Assembly: GCA_016124635.1 (NCBI GenBank) | Contig: WGNJ01000021.1 | Coordinates: 1-45,183, forward strand | Direction: 5' to 3' | Source of the DNA: Alphaproteobacteria bacterium | GTDB taxonomy: Bacteria > Pseudomonadota > Alphaproteobacteria > Micropepsales > Micropepsaceae | Length of the DNA: 45,183 nt | Shown: positions 29,817 through 37,285 of the stretch, piece after piece | Numbering within the stretch: the stretch's first letter is position 1 | Layout: each line of letters starts with the position of its first letter | The notes under the pieces: generated by a model | What the model saw: only the letters and a program-made list of their open reading frames with translations | What the model was told of the DNA's origin: nothing | Databases searched by the model: none | Position numbers and translations under genes: made by a program

Positions 29817-32800
29817 TTGTTCAACGCCCTCATCGCCTGGTCGTTGCGCAACCGAATCTTGGTACTCGCCGTGGCACTCGCGCTGACCATCGCAGGAGCA
29901 TTCATCCTGCGCGAAATGCCGGTCGATGTATTCCCTGAATTCGCGCCGCCTCAGGTTGTCATCCAGACAGAAGCGCCTGGTCTCGCCCCCGAGGACGTGG
30001 AGTCGCTGATCACTTACCCGCTTGAGAGTGCGATCAATGGCACGCCGTCGGTCAACGTTGTACGCTCCTCGAGTTCAGTCGGCCTGTCGACCATCGTCGT
30101 CGTCTTCGGCGCCGGCACGGACATCTATCTTGACCGCCAGCTCGTGAACGAGCGAATTCAGAGCGCGGCCGCAGACCTTCCTGCAGGCGCTAAGGCGCCG
30201 GTCATGTTGCCTGTGACGTCCGCGGTGGGCTGGCTCGTCAAGTACTCGCTGACCAGCAAGACATTCTCGCCGATGGACCTGCGCACGATCTCGGATTGGG
30301 AGATACGCCCGCGGTTGCTTGCTGCCGGAGGCGTCGCCTCCGTCGTTTCGATCGGCGGCGACGTCAAGCAATATCAAGTGCGCCTCGATCAGATGCGGAT
30401 GCTTGCCTACAAGGTCAGCGCCGAAGATGTCCGGCGAGCGCTCGAGGGCGCCAATCTCAACGTACCTGGCTCGTTCGTGCAGCGGGGCGGCGAGGAGCTG
30501 ATCGTCAGCGGTCAAGGCCGCGTACGATCGCTGGCCGATCTACGCGGCACGGTGATCGCAGTACGCAAGGACGTTCCGATCACCCTCGCCAACGTCGCAG
30601 ATGTCGGCCTCGGCGCGGAGGTCAAGCGCGGCGACGGCGCTTTTGCAATGGATCACGCCGTCATCGGCACAATCTCGAAGATGTACGGAGCCGATACCGT
30701 CGCAACGACAGCAAGGGTCGAACAGGTACTAGCCGATATCCGGAAGGACTTGCCCGCCGGAATAACGCTCGACACGGAAGTATTTCGCCAGGCTAATTTT
30801 ATCGAAGCGGCGATCTACAATTTGAACGTGGCGCTCGTCGAAGGCGCGTTGATCGTCATCGCGGTTCTCTTCGTCTTTCTGATGAATTGGCGTGCCTCGT
30901 TCATCACTTTCCTGTCGATGCCGCTGTCGTTCATCGGTGGCCTCATTGTCATGTATCAGTTCGGCGTCGGCATCAACGCCATGACGCTGGGAGGCCTTGC
31001 CATCGCAATCGGCGAGGTGGTCGACAACGGCATCATTACGGTCGAAAACGTCGTACGCCGGCTGCGACTCAATCGTAACTCGGAGCGGCCCGCGCCAGCG
31101 ATGGAGATCGTCTTCGACGCGGTGCAAGAAATTCAGAACTCGGTTGTCTACGCCACCCTTATTGTCAGCATGATCTTCGTGCCGATCTTTTTGTTACCCG
31201 GACTGGCGGGCCGCATATTTACCCCCCTCGGCATAGCCTACATCGCCTCGGTGTTGGCCTCACTGATCGTAGCGATCACTGTAATCCCCGCGCTTTGTTA
31301 TCTGATGCTTGTGCGCGGCAAAGAACAGCAAGACCGCGAAGAGCCGACGCTTCATCCGATGTCGGCGACAGAACTTGACCAGAACCTTAGCCAAGCCGAG
31401 GAGCACGAACACGAGACCGCATTTGTGACTGCGCTTAAGCGCAGATTTCGCCGCATCCTAGGCGCGTCGCTATCGCATCCCGTCGTGGTCGTCGGTTTCG
31501 CTCTGCTGCTGCTCGCCTCTGCCCTGGCCCTTCTGCCGTTCTTCGGTCGTTCCTTCCTCCCGGAATTTCACGAAGGTAACTACATCATCGCTATGACGAC
31601 GCTTCCGGGCACCAATCTCGACGAGTCGATGCGGCTTGGTGCCCAAGTGCGCAAGATCATGCTCGGGTACAAGCAGGTGGTATCGATCGATCAACGCGCC
31701 GGTCGCTCTGAGCTCGATGAAGATGCGCAACCGCCGAATTTCAGCGAGTTTGATGTCCGGCTCGACTTCGAGCGGGACCCGTCGATGAGCGCCGATGACC
31801 TTTTGCGGCACGTTCGCGCCGATCTCAACCAGATTCCCGGTGCCGTGTTCAACGTCGGGCAGTTCATCGCGCACCGCATGGACGAAGTGCAATCAGGCGT
31901 GCGAGCCCAAGTCGCCATCAAGCTTTTCGGTACGGATCTAGGTCAGCTCTATCGGATCGGGCAGCAGATCCAAAGAATCATCGGCAAGATTTCAGGAGCT
32001 GTCGACGTCAACCTCGAGCAACAAATCAAGGTTCCCCAAGTCAGCATCAGCGTCGATCGCGAACGCGCAGCACGTTACGGCATCGGCGCGGGAGATGTGC
32101 TCAGAGACGTCCAGATGTATTTGAACGGCGAGACGGTTTCAAAGGTGCTCGAGGGTCAACGTACTTTCGACTTGCTTGTCCGCCTCGGCGATGCCGCCCA
32201 TATCGGAGTTGCAGATGTTCGCGACATGCTGATCGATGCACCGTCTCTGGGTGAAGGTGGGAAGTTACCTTTGCGTTCAGTCGCAAGCGTGACCGTCGAG
32301 GACAAGCCTTACGTCATCAACCGCGAGGCGGCCACGCGCCGCATCGTCGTCGGTTTCAATGTCGAAGACCGGGACCTAGGCAGCGTCATCGCTGATACCC
32401 AAAAGGCGATCGCCAGCCAAATAAAGCTGCCGCCCGGATACTACATCGAATACGGCGGTCAATTTCAGAGCCAGCAGGAGGCAAACCGCGTCTTGGCCGG
32501 CTTCGGCGCCCTCGCCGTGTTCGTCGCCCTTATCCTGCTTTATCAGGCCTTCGGCAATCTTCGCGAGGCCCTGTTGGTTCTGCTCAATCTGCCACTTGCG
32601 ATGATCGGCGGCGTCGTCGGACTCTTTGTGTTCGGCGCTGATCTTTCCGTGGCTGCGATCATAGGTTTCATCACGCTGTTCGGGATTGCCGCGCGAAATG
32701 GCATCATCTTGGTCACGCACTACAACCAACTACGAGCCGAAGGCAAAACAATCGACGAGGTCGTCAGAGACGGCACCTTGGACCGCCTCGTACCGGTGCT

Positions 32801-33011
32801 GATGACAGCCGCGACCGCGGCGCTCGGACTCATCCCGCTGCTATTGGGATCGCCGGTCGGCAAGGAGCTCGAGCGGCCATTGGCACAGGTCGTGTTGGGC
32901 GGTCTCGTGACTTCCACGCTCTTGAACATGGTCGTGATCCCCACGCTTTATCGACAAATCGAGCTTAGACGAGAACGGCGCTCTGTGCGCCTGGCACCCG
33001 CAAACGCATAG
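29817..33011 (+). CDS. Heavy-metal RND efflux transporter (CzcA/CusA superfamily)
   Basis: A 1064-residue inner-membrane proton antiporter. The TTG start has GGAGGAG seven bases upstream, and the reading begins FNALIAWSLRNRILVLAVALALTI. VDVFPEFAPPQVVIQTEAPGL is typical of the family, with VESLITYPLESAINGTPSVNVVRSSS. The fourth helix reads AIAIGEVVDNGIITVENVVRRLRLN. The usual heavy-metal motif here has two consecutive acids (VVDD) or DGA; this protein has Asp-Asn-Gly and keeps the Glu of VEN. The ion is therefore uncertain. A Glu/His-rich loop (about 505-535, EEHEHETAF) precedes the second repeat. It forms a complete pump with the two preceding genes. Confidence 0.9.
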   Translation: MFNALIAWSLRNRILVLAVALALTIAGAFILREMPVDVFPEFAPPQVVIQTEAPGLAPEDVESLITYPLESAINGTPSVNVVRSSSSVGLSTIVVVFGAGTDIYLDRQLVNERIQSAAADLPAGAKAPVMLPVTSAVGWLVKYSLTSKTFSPMDLRTISDWEIRPRLLAAGGVASVVSIGGDVKQYQVRLDQMRMLAYKVSAEDVRRALEGANLNVPGSFVQRGGEELIVSGQGRVRSLADLRGTVIAVRKDVPITLANVADVGLGAEVKRGDGAFAMDHAVIGTISKMYGADTVATTARVEQVLADIRKDLPAGITLDTEVFRQANFIEAAIYNLNVALVEGALIVIAVLFVFLMNWRASFITFLSMPLSFIGGLIVMYQFGVGINAMTLGGLAIAIGEVVDNGIITVENVVRRLRLNRNSERPAPAMEIVFDAVQEIQNSVVYATLIVSMIFVPIFLLPGLAGRIFTPLGIAYIASVLASLIVAITVIPALCYLMLVRGKEQQDREEPTLHPMSATELDQNLSQAEEHEHETAFVTALKRRFRRILGASLSHPVVVVGFALLLLASALALLPFFGRSFLPEFHEGNYIIAMTTLPGTNLDESMRLGAQVRKIMLGYKQVVSIDQRAGRSELDEDAQPPNFSEFDVRLDFERDPSMSADDLLRHVRADLNQIPGAVFNVGQFIAHRMDEVQSGVRAQVAIKLFGTDLGQLYRIGQQIQRIIGKISGAVDVNLEQQIKVPQVSISVDRERAARYGIGAGDVLRDVQMYLNGETVSKVLEGQRTFDLLVRLGDAAHIGVADVRDMLIDAPSLGEGGKLPLRSVASVTVEDKPYVINREAATRRIVVGFNVEDRDLGSVIADTQKAIASQIKLPPGYYIEYGGQFQSQQEANRVLAGFGALAVFVALILLYQAFGNLREALLVLLNLPLAMIGGVVGLFVFGADLSVAAIIGFITLFGIAARNGIILVTHYNQLRAEGKTIDEVVRDGTLDRLVPVLMTAATAALGLIPLLLGSPVGKELERPLAQVVLGGLVTSTLLNMVVIPTLYRQIELRRERRSVRLAPANA

Positions 33012-33027
33012 AAAGGAGAACAGCAAG

Positions 33028-33459
33028 ATGAGGTACTCACTCTTAGCCGTCACCGTTGTAGCACTTGGTTTGGTGATAGCCCTGCCGCCACACGTTCGTG
33101 GCCTAGCTTCGGCTGCTGAGACGGCCGTCACGATCCCTGCGACAGCCACTGAAATTTGGCAAGCGATCGACACTCACCTCAAAGAGCTGCACGCCGACAT
33201 CGACAAGGGAGCGCTCAACAACGTGCACGCGCATGCCTTTGCAATCCGAGACTTGGTACGTGCGCTTCCCACGCACTCGCCTGGCCTGTCGGCAGATGCG
33301 TTGGCAAAGGTCTCAACAGGCGTCAAGTTCGTCGATACGCTGGCTGAGCGTCTCGACAAAACCGGAGACGCAAACGACAAGGCCGGTACGCTCGCCAACA
33401 CCGACAAGCTTGAAAAGCAATTGGCCTCGATTCGTGCAAACTATCCCGCGACCAAGTGA
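33028..33459 (+). CDS. Small exported helical protein at the end of the RND operon
   Basis: A 143-residue protein with a signal peptide (hydrophobic run 5-27, cleavage near ASA-AETA). The mature part is predicted to be a four-helix bundle: TEIWQAIDTHLKELHADIDKG, LNNVHAHAFAIRDLVRALPTHS, LSADALAKVSTGVKFVDTLAERLDKTG and LANTDKLEKQLASIRANY. Five histidines in the first two helices could bind metal. It is preceded by AAAGGAG and lies 16 bp after the RND gene. I do not recognise a named family, though proteins of this shape are regularly found after heavy-metal RND genes. Periplasmic metal buffering is plausible. Confidence 0.7.
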   Translation: MRYSLLAVTVVALGLVIALPPHVRGLASAAETAVTIPATATEIWQAIDTHLKELHADIDKGALNNVHAHAFAIRDLVRALPTHSPGLSADALAKVSTGVKFVDTLAERLDKTGDANDKAGTLANTDKLEKQLASIRANYPATK

Positions 33460-33532
33460 AGCGACGCAGAAGAACTCCCTGCCGCGCAGGTTGACCTGGC
33501 ACCGGTCCGATCGCGAAGCTTGACATACTAGC

Positions 33533-33550
33533 GGCGGCCAAGCGGCCGCC
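33533..33550. terminator. GC hairpin between convergent genes (possible terminator)
   Basis: GGCGGCC (33533-33539) and GGCCGCC (33544-33550) form a perfect 7-bp stem with a four-base loop. It lies in the gap between the end of the RND operon and the end of the leftward Rap1a-like gene. No T-run follows, so any termination would rely on the stem or on Rho. Confidence 0.35.
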
Positions 33551-33594
33551 TCGGGCGGCTTCTACTCACTTCGTGCCCTCGATGTCGCTGAAAT

Positions 33595-34149
33595 CTAAGG
33601 CGCAGCGTGGCGGTCTGGTGCGCAAGGAAAGTCGTGTTCGATTGTTTTGCGCGCGAGGTCGGCTGCAGGCGCTTGCAGCAACGACGGATCGCGCTTGGCT
33701 TGTGCGACTACGCGCGTCGCCATGTCCCGATAGGAGAGGAAATCCGGCAAATGCACACAGACGCCTGATACTCCGCCTTGCAGCGAGCTAGATCGCGCGT
33801 CGCGCCCAGCTTGATCTCCAACTGCAAATGCGGAGAAAAAGCTCATGAGGAACTGATGACAATGGTGCGGGTGCGTAGCATTTGCCATTTGTTCATGCAT
33901 AGCCTTGTCATCCAATTTGGAAAAGGCCTCGCACGCGCTCACAAGATCGGCGCCAGTCCGGATCATTCGTGGAGCCGCAATGGCGTCAGTCGACGAAGCG
34001 AAAAAGGCTGCTGCAACAACAAGGCCGACGTTCACCGCCCTTTTCCAAAGCCGCGTGCATTGCCCGCGGGAGGCAGTGGTGGAGCCAAGAATGAAGGCGG
34101 ACGTGCGGCCGTCGGCATTCTTCCGTCCGAAACGACCAAAGGCTGTCAT
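33595..34149 (-). CDS. Rap1a/Tai-like exported protein
   Basis: A 184-residue protein. ATG 34149 has an ideal AGGAGG site. The first 35 residues are basic, then a hydrophobic stretch (VGLVVAAAFFASSTDAIAA) acts as a late signal peptide. The mature domain has the pattern of the Rap1a/Tai family: TGADLVSACEAF, CHQFLMSFFSAFAVGD, VCVHLPDFLSYRDMATRVVAQAKRDPSLLQAPAADLARKTIEHDFPC, with paired cysteines at the usual places. In type VI secretion systems such proteins are immunity factors, but many are encoded alone as here. No toxin partner is visible. It follows the cfa gene by 28 bp on the same strand. Confidence 0.7.
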   Translation of the reverse strand: MTAFGRFGRKNADGRTSAFILGSTTASRGQCTRLWKRAVNVGLVVAAAFFASSTDAIAAPRMIRTGADLVSACEAFSKLDDKAMHEQMANATHPHHCHQFLMSFFSAFAVGDQAGRDARSSSLQGGVSGVCVHLPDFLSYRDMATRVVAQAKRDPSLLQAPAADLARKTIEHDFPCAPDRHAAP

Positions 34150-34177
34150 TTGTGTCCTCCTGCATGACGGAGTCCCG

Positions 34178-35428
34178 TCAAGCCGCTGTCGGCGCGCGCA
34201 ATCGCGGCGCTAAACGCAGCCGAACGTCGCTATTCGTCCCCGGCATCATGTAGTCGCGCGTGAGCGGCGCGGCATCCACACGCTTGGCCAGCTGAAGCTG
34301 GAAGGCCATCAATCCCTGATGACGGAAACCCATTTCGCAGCCCGCAAGATAGAACTCCCACATTCGGCAGAAGCGCTCATCATAGAGTTCTCTTGCTCTT
34401 TCCCAGTTGGCCACGAACCTGCGCCGCCACTCGGCCAGCGTGTATGCATAGTGCAGGCGCAAAATCTCGACGTCGGTAACGATGAGGCCGGCGCGTTCGG
34501 CGGCCGGCAAGACTTCGCTGAGGGCCGGCGTGTATCCGCCGGGAAAGATGTACTTTGCAATCCACGGATTCGTTGCCCCGGGTCCGTCGCTGCGTCCAAT
34601 CGAATGAACGAGGGCGATGCCGTCGTCGGTCAGCAAGTCCGACACCTTGCGAAAGAACTCTTGAAAATGCCCGACCCCGACGTGCTCGAACATCCCGGCT
34701 GAGACGATACGGTCGAATTTCTCCGATACATCGCGATAGTCCTGCAATCTGAAGTGTAGTCGATCGCAGTGCTCAGACTCCTCAGCTCTCGCGTCGGCAA
34801 CCCTCAACTGCTCCCGAGAGAGCGTGACGCCCGTGACATCAACGTTATGTGCGGCAGCGAGATGCAAGCCGAGCCCGCCCCACCCGGAGCCTATGTCGAG
34901 TACGCGTTGTCCTGGCTTGAGCACGAGTTTAGCTGCGATCCGCCGCTTTTTGTTCAGCTGCGCTGTCTCAAGCGTGTCGTTGGGCGACTCATAGAATGCG
35001 CATGAGTATTGCTTGTCGGCATCTAGAAACAGATCGTAGAGCTGACCGGACAGGTCGTAGTGGTGTGCGGCGTTGCGCTCGGCGCGGCTACGATGATTGC
35101 GCTGCGTGAGCCTTCGCATCCAGTACCGTACCCGCGCAAGCACCTCCCAATAGTCATTTCCAAATCCCGTCCCGAAGTTGCGGGCAATGAGTTCCAGCAG
35201 ATCGGCGATGCTGCCGCTCTCCAATGTGAGCCGGCCATTCATATAAGCCTCACCGAGCGCAAGATAAGGATCGGCAAGCAAAGCACGCGCCACGCCGCTG
35301 TCATGAAGGCGCACGACGACCGGCTTGGCCGTGGCATCGCCAAACGAATATCTGCGCGCGCCGACATCGACAACGTCGAGACGACCTACTCGAATGAGCT
35401 TCCTAATGACGTTGAAAAGCACCGACAT
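34178..35428 (-). CDS. cfa: Cyclopropane-fatty-acyl-phospholipid synthase
   Basis: A 416-residue enzyme that adds a methylene bridge from S-adenosylmethionine to unsaturated acyl chains in membrane phospholipids. The N-terminal lipid-binding part contains DPYLALGEAYMNGRLTLESG. The catalytic part has HYDLSGQLYDLFLDADKQYSCAFYE, the SAM motif VLDIGSGWGGLGLHLA, VTLSREQ and the active-site loop IVSAGMFEHVGVGHFQEFF. FPGGYTPALSEV is near the C-terminus. All key motifs are present and the length is normal for the family. It lies 71 bp downstream of a methyltransferase-like membrane protein gene. Cyclopropane lipids protect against acid and metal stress, which suits the island. Confidence 0.93.
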   Translation of the reverse strand: MSVLFNVIRKLIRVGRLDVVDVGARRYSFGDATAKPVVVRLHDSGVARALLADPYLALGEAYMNGRLTLESGSIADLLELIARNFGTGFGNDYWEVLARVRYWMRRLTQRNHRSRAERNAAHHYDLSGQLYDLFLDADKQYSCAFYESPNDTLETAQLNKKRRIAAKLVLKPGQRVLDIGSGWGGLGLHLAAAHNVDVTGVTLSREQLRVADARAEESEHCDRLHFRLQDYRDVSEKFDRIVSAGMFEHVGVGHFQEFFRKVSDLLTDDGIALVHSIGRSDGPGATNPWIAKYIFPGGYTPALSEVLPAAERAGLIVTDVEILRLHYAYTLAEWRRRFVANWERARELYDERFCRMWEFYLAGCEMGFRHQGLMAFQLQLAKRVDAAPLTRDYMMPGTNSDVRLRLAPRLRAPTAA

Positions 35429-35499
35429 GGCACATCACCCGTAGCGAAGTCTTCCACCATCCATTTGACCTGCGAAACCCAACGAAACTCATCTGAAGC

Positions 35500-36147
35500 T
35501 CATGACCCGGCCTGCGCCAGGAATTGCCGCCATTGACGCAATCCAGGAAGAAACATTGGTGTCCGCTCTCGATATGCACGGTATTCGTCGCCGAATTGTT
35601 TCATCATCTGCCGCTCCTCGCGATACGCAAGCAGCGTGTAGACGAGTACGATGATGGGAAACAGGATTACCGAAAATATTGTCGGCCAATGCACTACGCC
35701 CTCACCAAAGAGGCCGACAAAAAGCCCAGTGTATTGGGGATGCCGCACGAGTCTGTAGAGACCGTCTGTCGCGAGCCTACGCGCGCGATGAGCGTAGTAG
35801 AGTTCGCGCCACCCTTGGACGAATAGGCCGATCCCGGTGAAGAGCAGTGCGTATCCGAGTAGCATAGAAATGAACATGCCGGTCTCGCCAAAACCGACGA
35901 GCGTCGACCACAGGTTGGCGTTCAGGTTGGTTCGATCCAATCCGAAGAAGCGAACCAGGAGGTAAATCGTCAGCGGAAAGCCGTACATCTCCGCATAGAG
36001 AGCAATGATGAATGCTTGCACGAGGCCGGCGCCGGCCCATTCGCGCCAGCCTTTCGGAGCCAGGTAGCGATAAAACAGCCACGAGGCGACGACGATCATG
36101 ATGATCGCCAAACCCCAAACACCAGAATGCGCGATGTAGTCAGACAT
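35500..36147 (-). CDS. Isoprenylcysteine-methyltransferase-like membrane protein
   Basis: A 215-residue protein with about five membrane helices. The C-terminal half contains the SAM-dependent membrane methyltransferase signature: DGLYRLVRHPQYTGLFVGLFGEG and YREERQMMKQFGDEYRAYRERTPMFLP. This pattern is shared by ICMT, PEMT and NnrU-like proteins; the acceptor in bacteria is usually unknown and may be a lipid or quinone. An FNR/FixK-type box lies 61-74 bp upstream of its ATG. It precedes cfa on the same strand, so the two probably form one lipid-modifying operon. Confidence 0.82.
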   Translation of the reverse strand: MSDYIAHSGVWGLAIIMIVVASWLFYRYLAPKGWREWAGAGLVQAFIIALYAEMYGFPLTIYLLVRFFGLDRTNLNANLWSTLVGFGETGMFISMLLGYALLFTGIGLFVQGWRELYYAHRARRLATDGLYRLVRHPQYTGLFVGLFGEGVVHWPTIFSVILFPIIVLVYTLLAYREERQMMKQFGDEYRAYRERTPMFLPGLRQWRQFLAQAGS

Positions 36148-36207
36148 ATGTCGCTTCTTCTTAAGAGGCGGTCTGGCAATTTAATCGCAATATCTGTGGT
36201 TCGGTCT

Positions 36208-36221
36208 TTGATCTCGATTAA
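36208..36221. promoter_or_regulatory. FNR/FixK-type box upstream of the lipid genes
   Basis: TTGAT-CTCG-ATTAA matches TTGATN4ATCAA at nine of ten positions. It lies in the 132-bp gap between the end of ppk2 and the methyltransferase-like gene, 61-74 bp before that ATG, the expected place for a class II activator site. Confidence 0.55.
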
Positions 36222-36279
36222 GTTGAGCAGCGACTTGGCTGTTTCAATCGTTTTGCCGTCAATCGATAGCGGAGCCAAA

Positions 36280-37086
36280 TTAAGGTGCGATGACTCCGTC
36301 TTTGACGAGTTGACGAGTATATGGAAACACAATCTCTGGATCAGGCCTGGCTTGGTGCTGATCTTTGTCCGGACACTCAACGCGCGCCATCAAATGACGT
36401 ATGACATTGAGCCTTGCGCGCTTCTTGTCATCCGCGCGCACCACATACCAAGGAACAGCCTCGGTGTGCGTCCTATCGAGCATCTCGTTTCGAGCGAGGC
36501 TGTATGCATCCCAATGTTTCAGCGCCACCTCATCAACCGGGCTCACCTTCCACTGCTTTAGAGGGTCGGTCTTGCGGTCTTTCAGGCGCTTCCTTTGCTC
36601 ACCCTTCGAGATATCGAGGTAATATTTGAAGAGTTGAATGCCCGAGCGTTCCAGCAGCCCTTCGAAATCCAAGACCGACTCCATGAACTGTTCATATTGC
36701 GCCTCAGTGCAAAAGCCCATTACACGCTCGACGCCAGCGCGGTTGTACCAACTTCGATTCATCAGGACCATTTCTTGCGCAGCGGGCAAGTGAGGTACGT
36801 AGCGTTGGAAGTACCAAGTTGCTGAGTCCCGGTCCGAGGGCTTGCCCAACGCGACAACGCGCGTCTCCCGCGGGCTCAGATGCCGAACGATGCGCTTGAT
36901 GACGCCGTCCTTGCCGGCGGCGTCTCGACCCTCGAAAAGAACTAGGACCTTGTGATCGAACTTGATCAAGTGCCGCTGGAACTTGACGAGCTCGATTTGA
37001 AGCTGGCGCAAACGGTGTCTGTAGTTCGCATCATCGTCGGTCTCAAAGCCCTCGTTCTTCGCTCTTGCGCGTCTCTTCTGAGTCAT
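36280..37086 (-). CDS. ppk2: Polyphosphate kinase 2
   Basis: A 268-residue enzyme that transfers phosphate between polyphosphate and nucleoside diphosphates. It has the PPK2 P-loop LFEGRDAAGKDGVIKRI, the lid region HLSPRETRVVALGKPSDRDSATWYFQRY, MNRSWYNRAGVERVMGFC (Walker B region, with Asn where many members have Asp) and SGIQLFKYYLDISKGEQRKRLKDRKTDPLKQWK. WYVVRADDKKRARLNVIRHL is close to the end. ATG 37086 is preferred because family members start with such a short basic stretch; the frame is open upstream. It is 200 bp from the divergent copB gene. Polyphosphate binds metals, so a place in a metal island is understandable. Confidence 0.92.
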   Translation of the reverse strand: MTQKRRARAKNEGFETDDDANYRHRLRQLQIELVKFQRHLIKFDHKVLVLFEGRDAAGKDGVIKRIVRHLSPRETRVVALGKPSDRDSATWYFQRYVPHLPAAQEMVLMNRSWYNRAGVERVMGFCTEAQYEQFMESVLDFEGLLERSGIQLFKYYLDISKGEQRKRLKDRKTDPLKQWKVSPVDEVALKHWDAYSLARNEMLDRTHTEAVPWYVVRADDKKRARLNVIRHLMARVECPDKDQHQARPDPEIVFPYTRQLVKDGVIAP

Positions 37087-37285
37087 GCGACCCCAATCTC
37101 CGGAGGGCGAGTGAGAACCTGCCTGGCCTGGCTTCGCCTCGTTCTTAGGCGCGAGCAATGGCAACAGACCAATTGAAGCAAGCGCTGCCGCTCCCCTTGT
37201 CAGATCTATTTAACTGACAAGGCTGGCATCTTTAACTTCAATCAAGGCCGGAGACGGCGGTTGATATCAATCTGTCTCGGATTGG

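Noticed and set aside
36724..36780. Asn in place of Asp in the PPK2 NRSWYNR motif as a dead active site
   Set aside because: All other catalytic motifs are intact, and I believe this exchange occurs in active relatives, so inactivity is not supported.
37261..37270. TTGATATCAA before copB as an FNR-type box
   Set aside because: The two half-sites abut without the four-base spacer, so it is not an FNR/FixK site. A weaker TTAAC-N4-ATCAA at 37232-37245 has only eight matches and was not listed.
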